Assembly: GCA_950097015.1 (NCBI GenBank)
Contig: CATNEN010000003.1
Coordinates: 4,387,501-4,451,500 of the forward strand
Origin: Macrostomum hystrix
Lineage: Eukaryota; Platyhelminthes; Macrostomidae
Length of the DNA: 64,000 bases
Direction: 5' to 3'
Shown here: positions 12,702-25,044 of the stretch, in pieces
Layout: each line of letters starts with the position of its first letter
Position numbering within the stretch: the stretch's first letter is position 1
Notes under the pieces: model-generated
Database searches by the model: none
What the model saw: the letters and a program-made list of their open reading frames with translations, nothing else
Told to the model about the DNA's origin: nothing
Translations under genes and position numbers: made by a program

Positions 12702-13474
12702 TTTTAGCACAAATTATTGTTATTGTCTATATATAACATAATGAGTAATCTATCCAACTTTAATACTTTACTTACTTAAATAAAATATTTTAGGTAATTT
12801 TTTAACTTTTCAGCTAATCTAGCAACTAGAGGAAATAGGAGGACAAAATGTTAGCATGTTTAATAAGTAAGTTACAACTTATTCACAGAGTTAATGGGGA
12901 TCTTTGGGTCATTGAGTCCACAAAGTAAAGGCTGTGGTTTTGCTATAGCTATGTTATCCATCAGATAATCATTAGGTTAGCTTCAGGGAAGATGCTACTG
13001 TGCATTCTCGGGCTTATAACCATTGCAGTTGGCAAATTGGCCTAGTACACAAGAAGATTGTTAGCATAATATTTCATGATAGCTGTTGAGTAATACCAAT
13101 AAGCCTCTTTTTTAATAATGGAGCTATGGATATTAAAGAATGTACTAAGGGTAATTAGATAATATAGGCCAATAAGAAAATCCCAGCCACTGTTACCAAT
13201 GTTGTCATAGTGTTATTATTTTTTTTATTAAGATTCAACTGAATGGCACCAATGTTGTTGTGTGTCTAACTTCTTAGTAAAGTCTTTATCCCCATGATGC
13301 CAGCAAAGTTGTTCTAGTGCTAATAATTAATATTCTAACTTTACTTTCACAATGTTGTTGTATTTCTTATTTTTAATATTCTAAGAAGTTGTATTTCATA
13401 GGTATTTTAATATAATGTCTGAGTAATTTCAATATAAATTTTCTTAGAATTCGTCTCTGAGAATGTATTTTATA

Positions 13475-13590
13475 CATACATGCGCAACACTTAGCTGAAC
13501 CGGCCGGGTGAAACGAGGGCCAACAAGGTAAGTCGCAAAATCCAATCGACCAAGTGCAAAAAAATCAAAGGGGGACCAAGGGACAAAAAA
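13475..13590 (-). mobile_element. Truncated second copy of the hAT MITE
   Basis: It begins CATACATGCGCAACAC and continues as the reverse complement of the right third of 12421-12701 (ACCGGCCGGGTGAAACGAGG, AAGTCGCAAAA, CCAAGTGCAAAAAAATC). The other terminus is missing, so it is a one-ended remnant in inverted orientation about 800 bp from the intact copy. Confidence 0.75.
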
Positions 13591-13945
13591 GGAACACAAC
13601 TGGGCAACTTCAAAGGTAGAAATCATGAGCTGATTAGAACAAAGCTATGTGCTGTAAATATTATCCTATCTAGTGAGTAACTATCTTCTTGTTATAATGT
13701 TTATATTATTCTTAGGTCATTCTGCTCATAAATCTTGATGTGCAAAATGTCACTTTGATTTATGTAGTTTTAGTAATGCAGTTTTTACAATTGGCAAGTT
13801 GCTTAAAGTACAGAGGCAGCAATATAGTTAAATATTTTGTTTCTATTTCAGCTGAAACTGATATACATTAATTAATCTTTTTCAAAGCAATCAATTAAAT
13901 TTAACTTAAAAAATCAAGACAACTATATAACAAATAAATTTAACA

Positions 13946-16900
13946 ATGGCACAGTGGCGTGGCGAATTTGCCATAGACTCAGATGAAGAGGCCAACCTTG
14001 ACAATGGTGCCCTGGGTGAAGATGGCATCGGAGTCGGATCAGCCAGTAGGGATGGCCTTATTCTACTAATTGATGTTCGTGAATCAATGCGCAACTCTAA
14101 GAATAGTAACGATGAACCATTGATTCAATTAAGCTTTAAGTGTGCGAAAGCCGTGCTCAAGACAAAGGCATTGACATCTGAACGAGATCTAGTAGCTGTG
14201 GTACTGTTTGGCTGCGCCAAATCCACCAATGCTGAAATGCGTCACGTGCTGACATTGCAAAGCCTCGACCTGCCTGGAGCTGATAGAATTAAACAGTTGA
14301 AAAGGCTGGCTAAATTGGATGCCAATGGATTGAATGACGAAATTGGAGCACCGGCGCCACAGGTAAGGAAGACATTCTTGAACTCATCAGATCCTCAGAT
14401 TTGGTTGCTGAGCTCATCAGATCCTCAGATTTGATTGCTGAACTCATCAGATCCTCAGATTTGATTGCTGAACTCATCAGATCCTCAGATTTGATTGCTG
14501 AACTCATCAGATCCTCAGATTTGGTTGCTGAACTCATCAGATCCTCAGATTTGGTTGCTGAACTCATCAGATCCTCAGATTTGGTTGCTGAACTCATCAG
14601 ATTCTCAGATTTGGTTGCTGAACTCATCAGATCCTCAGATTTGATTGCTGAACTCATCAGATCATCAGATTTGATTGCTGAACTCATCAGATCCTCAGAT
14701 TTGATTGCTGAACTCATCAGATCCTCAGATTTGATTGCTGAACTCATCAGATCCTCAGATTTGATTGCTGAACTCATCAGATCCTCAGATTTGATTGCTG
14801 AACTCATCAGATCCTCAGATTTGATTGCTGAACTCATCAGATCCTCAGATTTGATTGCTGAAACTCATCAGATCCTCAGATTTGGTTGCTGAACTCTTCA
14901 GATCCTCAGATTTGATTGCTGAACTCATCAGATCCTCAGATTTGATTGCTGAACTCATCAGATCCTCAGATTTGATTGCTGAACTCATCAGATCCTCAGA
15001 TTTGGTTGCTGAACTCATCAGATCCTCAGATTTGATTGTTGAACTCATCAGATCCTCAGATTTGATTGCTGAACTCATCAGATCCTCAGATTTGGTTGCT
15101 GAACTCATCAGATCCTCAGATTTGATTGCTGAACTCATCAGATCCTCAGATTTGATTGCTGAACTCATCAGATCCTCAGATTTGATTGCTGAACTCATCA
15201 GATCCTCAGATTTGGTTGCTGAACTCATCAGATTCTCAGATTTTGGTTGCTGAACTCATCAGATCCTCAGATTTGATTGCTGAACTCATCAGATCCTCAG
15301 ATTTGATTGCTGAACTCATCAGATCCTCAGATTTGATTGCTGAACTCATCAGATCCTCAGATTTGATTGCTGAACTCATCAGATCCTCAGATTTGGTTGC
15401 TGAACTCTTCAGATCCTCAGATTTGATTGCTGAACTCATCAGATCCTCAGATTTGGTTGCTGAACTCATCAGATCCTCAGATTTGATTGCTGAACTCATC
15501 AGATCCTCAGATTTGATTGCTGAACTCTTCAGATCCTCAGATTTGATTGTTGAACTCATCAGATCCTCAGATTTGGTTGCTGAACTCATCAGATCCTCAG
15601 ATTTGATTGCTGAACTCATCAGATCCTCAGATTTGATTGCTGAACTCATCAGATCCTCAGATTTGGTTGCTGAACTCTTCAGATCCTCAGATTTGATTGC
15701 TGAACTCATCAGATCCTCAGATTTGGTTGCTGAACTCATCAGATCCTCAGATTTGATTGCTGAACTCATCAGATCCTCAGATTTGATTGCTGAACTCTTC
15801 AGATCCTCAGATTTGATTGTTGAACTCATCAGATCCTCAGATTTGGTTGCTGAACTCTTCAGATCCTCAGATTTGATTGCTGAACTCATCAGATCCTCAG
15901 ATTTGGTTGCTGAACTCATCAGATCCTCAGATTTGATTGCTGAACTCATCAGATCCTCAGATTTGATTGCTGAACTCTTCAGATCCTCAGATTTGATTGT
16001 TGAACTCATCAGATCCTCAGATTTGGTTGCTGAACTCATCAGATCCTCAGATTTGATTGCTGAACTCATCAGATCCTCAGATTTGATTGCTGAACTCATC
16101 AGATCCTCAGATTTGATTGCTGAACTCATCAGATCCTCAGATTTGATTGCTGAACTCATCAGATCCTCAGATTTGATTGCTGAACTCATCAGATCCTCAG
16201 ATTTGGTTGCTGAACTCATCAGATTCTCAGATTTGGTTGCTGAACTCATCAGATCCTCAGATTTGATTGCTGAACTCATCAGATCCTCAGATTTGATTGC
16301 TGAACTCATCAGATCCTCAGATTTGATTGCTGAACTCATCAGATCCTCAGATTTGATTGCTGAACTCTTCAGATCCTCAGATTTGATTGTTGAACTCATC
16401 AGATCCTCAGATTTGGTTGCTGAACTCATCAGATCCTCAGATTTGATTGCTGAACTCATCAGATCCTCAGATTTGATTGCTGAACTCATCAGATCCTCAG
16501 ATTTGGTTGCTGAACTCTTCAGATCCTCAGATTTGATTGCTGAACTCATCAGATCCTCAGATTTGGTTGCTGAACTCATCAGATCCTCAGATTTGATTGC
16601 TGAACTCATCAGATCCTCAGATTTGATTGCTGAACTCTTCAGATCCTCAGATTTGATTGTTGAACTCATCAGATCCTCAGATTTGGTTTGCTGAACTCTT
16701 CAGATCCTCAGATTTGATTGCTGAAACTCATCAGATCCTCAGATTTGGTTGCTGAACTCATCAGATCCTCAGATTTGATTGCTGAACTCATCAGATCCTC
16801 AGATTTGATTGCTGAACTCTTCAGATCCTCAGATTTGATTGTTGAACTCATCAGATCCTCAGATTTGGTTGCTGAACTCATCAGATCCTCAGATTTGATT

Positions 16901-19900
16901 GCTGAACTCATCAGATCCTCAGATTTGATTGCTGAACTCATCAGATCCTCAGATTTGATTGCTGAACTCATCAGATCCTCAGATTTGATTGCTGAACTCA
17001 TCAGATCCTCAGATTTGATTGCTGAACTCATCAGATCCTCAGATTTGATTGCTGAACTCATCAGATCCTCAGATTTGATTGCTGAAACTCATCAGATCCT
17101 CAGATTTGATTGCTGAACTCATCAGATCCTCAGATTTGATTGCTGAACTCATCAGATCCTCAGATTTGATTGCTGAACTCATCAGATCCTCAGATTTGGT
17201 TGCTGAACTCATCAGATCCTCAGATTTGATTGCTGAACTCATCAGATCCTCAGATTTGGTTGCTGAACTCATCAGATCCTCAGATTTGATTGCTTGAACT
17301 CATCAGATCCTCAGATTTGGTTGCTGAACTCATCAGATCCTCAGATTTGATTGCTGAACTCATCAGATCCTCAGATTTGATTGCTGAACTCATCAGATCC
17401 TCAGATTTGGTTGCTGAACTCATCAGATCCTCAGATTTGATTGCTGAACTCATCAGATCCTCAGATTTGGTTGCTGAACTCATCAGATCCTCAGATTTGG
17501 TTGCTGAACTCATCAGATCCTCAGATTTGATTGCTGAACTCATCAGATCCTCAGATTTGATTGCTGAACTCATCAGATCCTCAGATTTGGATTGCTGAAC
17601 TCATCAGATCCTCAGATTTGATTGCTGAACTCATCAGATCCTCAGATTTGGTTGCTGAACTCATCAGATCCTCAGATTTGGTTGCTGAACTCATCAGATT
17701 CCTCAGATTTGGTTGCTGAACTCATCAGATCCTCAGATTTGATTGCTGAACTCATCAGATCCTCAGATTTGATTGCTGAACTCATCAGATCCTCAGATTT
17801 GGTTGCTGAACTCATCAGATCCTCAGATTTGATTGCTGAACTCATCAGATCCTCAGATTTGATTGCTGAACTCATCAGATCCTCAGATTTGATTGCTGAA
17901 CTCATCAGATCCTCAGATTTGGTTGCTGAACTCATTCAGATCCTCAGATTTGATTGCTGAACTCATCAGATCCTCAGATTTGGTTGCTGAACTCATCAGA
18001 TCCTCAGATTTGATTGCTGAACTCATCAGATCCTCAGATTTGATTGCTGAACTCATCAGATCCTCAGATTTGATTGCTGAACTCATCAGATCCTCAGATT
18101 TGATTGCTGAACTCATCAGATCCTCAGATTTGATTGCTGAACTCATCAGATCCTCAGATTTGATTGCTGAACTCATCAGATCCTCAGATTTGATTGCTGA
18201 ACTCATCAGATCCTCAGATTTGATTGCTGAACTCATCAGATCCTCAGATTTGATTGCTGAACTCATCAGATCCTCAGATTTGATTGCTGAACTCATCAGA
18301 TCCTCAGATTTGATTGCTGAACTCATCAGATCCTCAGATTTGATTGCTGAACTCATCAGATCCTCAGATTTGATTGCTGAACTCATCAGATCCTCAGATT
18401 TGATTGCTGAACTCATCAGATCCTCAGATTTGATTGCTGAACTCATCAGATCCTCAGATTTGGTTGCTGAACTCATCAGATCCTCAGATTTGATTGCTGA
18501 ACTCATCAGATCCTCAGATTTGATTGCTGAACTCATTCAGATCCTCAGATTTGATTGCTTGAACTCATCAGATCCTCAGATTTGGATTGCTGAACTCATC
18601 AGATCCTCAGATTTGATTGCTGAACTCATCAGATCCTCAGATTTGATTGCTGAACTCATCAGATCCTCAGATTTGATTGCTGAACTCATCAGATCCTCAG
18701 ATTTGATTGCTGAACTCATCAGATCCTCAGATTTGGTTGCTGAACTCATAGATCCTCAGATTTGGTTGCTGAACTCATCAGATCCTCAGATTTGATTGCT
18801 GAACTCATTCAGATCCTCAGATTTGATTGCTGAACTCATCAGATCCTCAGATTTGGTTGCTGAACTCATCAGATCCTCAGATTTGATTGCTGAACTCATC
18901 AGATCCTCAGATTTGGTTGCTGAACTCATCAGATCCTCAGATTTGATTGCTGAACTCATCAGATCCTCAGATTTGATTGCTGAACTCATCAGATCCTCAG
19001 ATTTGGTTGCTGAACTCATCAGATCCTCAGATTTGATTGCTGAACTCATCAGATCCTCAGAATTTGATTGCTGAACTCATTCAGATCCTCAGATTTGATT
19101 GCTGAACTCATCAGATCCTCAGATTGATTGCTGGAAACTCCTTCAGATCCTCAGATTTGATTGCTGAAACTCATCAGAGAATTCCTCAGATTTGGTTGCT
19201 GAAACTCATCAGATCCTCAGATTTGATTGCTGAACTCATCAGATCCTCAGATTTGATTGCTGAACTCATCAGATCCTCAGATTTGATTGTTGAACTCATC
19301 AGATCCTCAGATTTGGTTGCTGAACTCATCAGATCCTCAGATTTGATTGCTGAACTCATCAGATCCTCAGATTTGATTGCTGAACTCATCAGATCCTCAG
19401 ATTTGATTGCTGAACTCATCAGATCATCAGATTTGATTGCTGAACTCATCAGATCCTCAGATTTGATTGCTGAACTCATCAGATCCTCAGATTTGATTGC
19501 TGAACTCATCAGATCCTCAGATTTGATTGCTGAACTCATCAGATCCTCAGATTTGATTGCTGAACTCATCAGATCCTCAGATTTGATTGCTGAACTCATC
19601 AGATCCTCAGATTTGGTTGCTGAACTCTTCAGATCCTCAGATTTGATTGCTGAACTCATCAGATCCTCAGATTTGGTTGCTGAACTCATCAGATCCTCAG
19701 ATTTGATTGCTGAACTCATCAGATCCTCAGATTTGATTGCTGAACTCATCAGATCCTCAGATTTGATTGCTGAACTCATCAGATCCTCAGATTTGATTGC
19801 TGAACTCATCAGATCCTCAGATTTGGTTGCTGAACTCATCAGATCCTCAGATTTGGTTGCTGAACTCATCAGATCCTCAGATTTGATTGCTGAACTCATC

Positions 19901-22653
19901 AGATCCTCAGATTTGATTGCTGAACTCTTCAGATCCTCAGATTTGATTGTTGAACTCATCAGATCCTCAGATTTGGTTGCTGAACTCATCAGATCCTCAG
20001 ATTTGATTGCTGAACTCATCAGATCCTCAGATTTGATTGCTGAACTCATCAGATCCTCAGATTTGGTTGCTGAACTCATCAGATCCTCAGATTTGATTGC
20101 TGAACTCATCAGATCCTCAGATTTGATTGCTGAACTCATCAGATCCTCAGATTTGATTGCTGAACTCATCAGATCCTCAGATTTGATTGCTGAACTCATC
20201 AGATCCTCAGATTTGGTTGCTGAACTCATCAGATCCTCAGATTTGGTTGCTGAACTCATCAGATCCTCAGATTTGATTGCTGAACTCATAAGATGTTCAA
20301 ATAAGATTTCTGACTCATTTTTGAGTAAAAAATCCTCACTAGGGATCTTGCCATCGCTTCCAACCAATCAGGTGTCAATCTCGGATGCTGTTTGGACCTG
20401 TCAGAGCCTATTCAGCGCTTGCACTCTTCGCCTGGGATTTCGTCGTATTTTCCTCCTAACTAACGACGATAATCCGCACGACGGGGATCAGCACAAACGA
20501 GCCCAATTGCGCACTAAGATACGCGACCTACAGCAGACTGAAATTGAACTGCTGCTGCTGCCGCAGCTGCCTACGATTAGCGGCGGTGGACTGTTTGATG
20601 GAAAACGATTCTACTACGATAATTTGCTGCCTGAGGATAGCAAGTGAGCTGAGGTTTTTAGTGGGCAGTTGCTTTATCCACCCTCTCATTCTTGACGATT
20701 GACTGTAGTTCAGGCTGAGGTATGCACCCTCCCATTCTTCAGGATTGACTGTAGTTTATGCACCCACCCATTCTTCAGGATTGACTGTAGTTTATGCACC
20801 CTCCCATTCTTCAGGATTGACTGTAGTTTATGCACCCACCCATTCTTCACGATTGACTGTAGTTTATGGACCCTCCCATTCTTCACGATTGACTGTAGTT
20901 TATGCACCCTCCCATTCTTCACGATTGACTGTAGTTTATGCACCCTCCCATTCTTCAGGATGGACTAGTTAACCACCCTCCCATTCTTCACGATGTACTA
21001 TTATAGTTTATCCACCCTCCCATTCTTCAGGATTGACTAGTTTATCCACCCTCCCATTCTTCAGGATTGACTAGTTTATTCACCCTCCCATTCTTCAGGA
21101 TTGACGAAGGCAGCGATCATCTAGCCGACCTGCTTCAATCGGCCAGCAGTAAAGCGTCGACCCGTCGAGCTCAGGTTCGTCTGGGCCTGAAACTTGGCCC
21201 AGGCCTGGCCCTGCCAGTGGCTGTCTATAATCTCACTAGGCGATGCAATGTGCCCACTGCTGAGCGACTGCATCGGGCCACTAACGAAAGAGTGAAGAGA
21301 ACTACGCGAAAGTTTCTAGCCGATACTGCCGAAGTCCTAATGCCGACGGATTTGAAAAAGGCCGCTGTAGTTGTTGGTAAGAAGAAGTTTTAATAAAATT
21401 AATATAATACTGATAACCTTATTCTTTTATTTCTACTAGAAGTAGTGTAGTTAGGGTACACATTTTTCAGAAAATCATAAAAAGTGATGTAACACAAATA
21501 TTTTTTAATTAAAGTAGGGTTAAGTTAAATTCTTCTGAAACCTTTCTTTAGGCAAGAAGATTCTCTTTGAACAGGAAGAGGTGAAACAGATGCGGCGTTT
21601 ATCAGACACCGGCTTGAATCTTATCGCATTCTATCCAATGTCCGCTATGAAGACTCATTATCACATTCGTCCGGCATCGTTTATCTATCCGGATGAGCCG
21701 GCTGCTCAGGGCAGCACCTGCCTATTTACGGCCCTGCTGCGAACCTGCCTAGATAAAAATCGTTTCGCCCTGTGCTCCTACACGCCTAGATCCAATGCTA
21801 CCACTAGCCTAGTGGCCCTGCTACCTCAGGCTGAGGTGCATTGTCCAGATACTGGCGTACAACTGGTACCACCCGGCTTTCACCTGGTCCAGTTGCCGTT
21901 TGCTGACGATTTTAGAAAGCTAACACTAGACAGCGAAGACCAAGATAAGAATGAAGTATTCGCCACTGACGAAGAGGTTCAATTAGCTAAGGCGTTGATT
22001 GTTCGCCACGAGGATAAACAATGGAATCCTGATAGGCATTCTAATCCAGCTTTGCAGGCCTACTATGCCCAGTTGGAGGCTATCGCGTTGGACAAAGCCG
22101 AGCCTAGAAAGGTCGAAGATACTACCATTATGAGCGAGAAAGTTGTGGCTAGATCAGCCAAAGCGGTGGATCAGTTTCTTCAAGTAAGTTTCCTTTGGCT
22201 TGGAGTTCTTAACTTCAGAAAAATCCGCCTGTTTCTACTAATAGTAAAGTTAATATACAAATCATGTTATTTGTTTTTAAAGAAATTGATTGTATTTTTT
22301 TCTGACAAAAATCCTACATTTCTACTGTAAGTAGCGTAATGTGGAGATAAAAGTCGAAATACAATTTACCCTACTATAAGTAGGGTTGTAAAGCATTTTT
22401 TACCTATTTTTTTCGCCTACCCCAGGCTTTCGGCATACGCAAGCGAAGCGAAGGCGGCGTTGGAAATGCGGCAGCTAAACGCGCCAAAGTTGTCGAGTCT
22501 GCAGCCGACATCGAGACAGAAGCTCGTGCCGGCCGACTAGCCAAACTAACTGTGCCAGTGCTGAAGGAAGCAGCCAATGGGCTGCGTTTGAAGCCAGCTA
22601 GCCAGCGCAAACAGGACCTTATCGACGCTATCAATGCCCACTTTGGACTTTAG
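13946..22653 (+). CDS. XRCC6: Ku70, DNA end-binding subunit of Ku (XRCC6)
   Basis: Exons: 13946-14362, 20372-20643, 21099-21376, 21552-22183, 22426-22653, which join in frame to 608 residues, the usual Ku70 length. With Ku80 it forms the ring that caps double-strand breaks in non-homologous end joining and acts at telomeres. The N-terminal half is the von Willebrand A-like domain (DGLILLIDVRESM, RDLVAVVLFG, then RIFLLTNDDNPH in exon 2). Exons 3-4 carry the DNA-encircling core (LGLKLGPGLALPVAVYNL, LMPTDLKK, GSTCLFTALLRTCLDK, LVALLPQAE, PPGFHLVQLPFADD). Exon 5 is a basic nuclear-type linker followed by a SAP domain (LTVPVLKEAANGLRLK, RKQDLIDAINAHFGL). The start ATG is chosen because the MAQWRGEF...DSDEEA N-terminus fits the family. 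Reading on past exon 3 gives a stop within five codons, so intron 3 must be removed. Confidence 0.96.
14378..20292. repeat. 5.9 kb, 30-bp minisatellite forming Ku70 intron 1
   Basis: About 197 copies of a 30-bp unit (GAACTCATCAGATCCTCAG followed by ATTTGATTGCT). The array starts 15 nt after the donor at 14363 and ends 80 nt before the acceptor at 20371. Variant units (GGTTG for GATTG; CTCTTCAG; GATTGTTG) recur in the same order at spacings of 180, 270 and 390 bp, which is higher-order structure. Because 30 is divisible by three, long frames stay open on both strands (up to 507 codons), but they sit inside the Ku70 intron and show no selection for a protein. Confidence 0.97.
20690..21098 (+). 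repeat. 36-bp array in Ku70 intron 2 containing the splice acceptor
   Basis: About 11 units of 36 bp, each with GATTGACTGTAG, a pyrimidine-rich CACCCTCCCATTCTTCAG and then GATTGAC again. The last unit ends at the real acceptor: TTCTTCAG at 21091-21098, with exon 3 starting GATTGACG at 21099. So every unit carries a near-perfect copy of the intron end plus the first exonic bases. Confidence 0.92.
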
Positions 22654-22838
22654 GTGGTAAATTAAATAGATTCTATTTTTGTTTATTTTCTCAGACAATT
22701 GGTTTTATCATTCCCAATTCGGACTTGTTGCGAAAACAATTAATATTTTCTAATGCTTTTCTTGATAGTTTCTTCTTCGTTAGAAAAAGTTTGTTAACTT
22801 GGTTACAAATCTTTGTCACTTTCGTCACTCTCTTCTCT
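22654..22838. other. Ku70 3' flank
   Basis: AT-rich sequence after the Ku70 stop. No canonical AATAAA was seen close to the stop codon, so the polyadenylation site is not assigned. Confidence 0.4.
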
Positions 22839-23640
22839 CCCGTCAAAAAATTCACCCGGAAACTTGACCCGGAAATTAGTGATCCGGGTTCGGAAACACT
22901 CACATTTCCGGGTGAAGGCCCGGATCAGAAAATTTGACCCGGATCACCCTCTTTTTTCCGGGACTATGATCCGGGGAATTACATGATTTTTATTTCCCGG
23001 AAAAAGAACTCAATTCGGCCAAAAAAGTCTCGATACGTGCCAATTTCCCGGTCCAGTTCACCCGGATCAGAGATGGTTTCCATGTGAAGCCCCGGATCAT
23101 CGCCCGGATCAGGTTTTCCCGGAAATAGGTGTTAATCTGGGTGAGAAAGACAAGATCTGGGTGCATTTCCCGGAAACTGTGACCCCGGATCAGTGGTGGT
23201 TTCCGTGTGAAGTCCCAGATCAATGCCCGGATCAGGTTTGCCCAGAAATAGGTGTTAATCTGGGTGAGAAAGACAAGATCTGGGTGAATTTCCCGGAAAC
23301 TGTGACCCCGGATCAGCGGTGGTTTCCGTGTGAAGCCCGGATCTCTGCCCGGATCAGGTTGGCCCGGAAATCAGAAATGTTCCTGGATGTATCCCTGAAA
23401 CCAAATCTGATCCGGGGTCACAGTTTCCGGGAAATGCACCCAGATCTTGTCTTTCTCACCCAGATTAACACCTATTTCCGGGAAAACCTGATCCGGGCGA
23501 TGATCCGGGGCTTCACATGGAAACCATCTCTGATCCGGGTGAACAGGACACGGAAACTAGCACTGTTCCGGACGATTTCGCCTGGATTATTCAATATTTT
23601 TGGGCGAAGTGGATTCCTTGACGCAGAGGCATATTTTGAT
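22839..23640. repeat. CCGGATCA-rich palindromic block
   Basis: A large inverted repeat: arms at about 23044-23193 and 23406-23560 match over roughly 150 bp (shared words CCCGGATCAGAGATGG, GTGTTAATCTGGGTGAGAAA, ACAAGATCTGGGTG). A second partial copy lies inside the loop at 23190-23360. GATCCGGG/CCCGGATC occurs throughout. The block opens with CCCGTCAAAAAATTC, the inverse of the sequence at 26900-26914. Confidence 0.8.
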
Positions 23641-23689
23641 CGGGAGTTTTCAATTTCTTAAGTGACTATGCTTCATTGAGGTGAGAGGA

Positions 23690-24560
23690 AATAAGGCCTG
23701 CCCTGTTGAGGAATAAAGTACTCACAGAGTATACATCAGCGAGGGGCAATACAGCCTCGCACCTGTTGAGGCTAAAGGCAGCCGCTACGCAGCTGACCTA
23801 CGAGGGGCAATCAATCCTCGCACCTGTTGAGGCTAAAGGCAGCCGCTACGCAGCTGACCTACGAGGGGCAATCAATCCTCGCAACTGTTGAGGCTAAAGG
23901 CAGCCGCTACGCAGCTGACCTACGAGGGGCAATCAATCCTCGCAACTGTTAAGGCTAAAGGCAGCCGCTACGCTGACCTACGTGAGGCATAGTGCTATGT
24001 ATCAGCAAACACTGTAGCGCTCGTAATGTGAGGCTGCGCCCACCCTCCGCACAGGTGACAGCTTTGTTCTCGAACGAACTGTTGCAAATCTATATTGCGT
24101 GCGAGAGGTTGGACTCCCATTGGCGTGTAGTTCGTCGCGGTTGCTTAGTGTGCCTTGCGCGCGCAGTGAACTGATAGTGTCAAGTTTATTCCGACCTGTC
24201 ATTCACCGCCACACTTATTGCGTTCGGCACAGCTGAGTGTCTAGACGGAGTCTGCGGCATAGTTCCATTCAGCTCTAACTGGCCCAGTGACTAAAGTAAC
24301 CTACTCTATTTAAGACCAACGCTAATCCAGCTCTGCTGGTGCATGCTCCTTTGGGTTGTCTAAAGCGTGTGCAGTTGCGCTGATGGCACTGACATTCTGA
24401 TGGGAGTAAAGACAGCTACTAAAAAGGAGGCAATGAGATCGAGTCACACCTGTTGAACTAAAGGCAGCTACTAAACAGCTGACCTACGAGGGGCAATCAA
24501 TCCTCGCAACTGTTGAGGCTAAAGGCAGCCGCTACGCTGACCTACGAGAGGCAGTGAAAG
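23690..24560 (+). repeat. 61-bp array with conserved stem-loop
   Basis: About four full units at 23710-23990 and two degenerate ones at 24440-24560. Each has TGTTGAGGCTAAAGGCAGC, GCTACGCAGCTGACCTACG and CGAGGGGCAATCAATCCTCG; the last folds as a five-pair stem (CGAGG/CCTCG). 24000-24420 between them is unique, with no gene recognised. Function unknown. Confidence 0.8.
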
Positions 24561-24792
24561 GCATGTGCGTCATGTCGAAATTAATCTTGGAATTATGAAT
24601 CTTTGTACTCGTCTAGTCGCGTACATTCTGCTGTTTTTTGTTCCCACATAGCTGATGCATTCATAAGTGTAAATGAAACGAATTCTTTGGTCAAGATGTT
24701 CGACAGTCTTTATGCTTTAATTCTCTTACCAGTTCATGATGGCATTGCTAGTTTGGTTACTACTGCTGTAGGACTAGTCTTTGTTGTTTAGC

Positions 24793-24959
24793 AAGTGTAT
24801 TAGTAGCAAGTGTAGCAGTAAGTTAAATCGAGAAGAAATTGCCCCACCCATCCAAGGCGATGCTGGTCCCGCCTTAATCGACTCCGGCGGCAATTTCCTA
24901 GAAGAAGGCGACAATTTGCCAACTGATTTAGATGCGGCAACCGCCCCTCTGGACAATTA
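24793..24959 (+). CDS. Possible terminal coding exon of an unidentified gene
   Basis: An open stretch of coding-like composition (GC-rich third positions, unlike its AT-rich surroundings) reads ...REEIAPPIQGDAGP, then DSGGNFLEEGDNL and ends ...ATAPLDN with TAA at 24957-24959. A pyrimidine/TTTAG acceptor lies at 24783-24791. I cannot find convincing upstream exons and do not recognise the sequence. It may be a remnant or a transposon exon. Confidence 0.25.
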
Positions 24960-25044
24960 ATAATGAATTATAAAAAAGCACAATGAACCCGTATACGGGA
25001 TTAGGAAGAATCACTCTGCTGGCCATATATATTATATAAAACCC

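Noticed and set aside
14310-20367. Long open frames on both strands of the Ku70 intron 1 array (up to 507 codons)
   Set aside because: The unit is 30 bp, so any frame lacking a stop in one unit stays open. The region lies between two firmly matched Ku70 exons with good splice sites.
21377-21393. Ku70 ending shortly after exon 3 (GKKKF stop)
   Set aside because: A good GTAAGA donor precedes it, and exon 4 continues the Ku70 core in phase; the short end would only arise by intron retention.
23690-24000. CRISPR array
   Set aside because: The whole 61-bp unit is conserved with no variable spacers, and the context is an animal genome with spliced genes.
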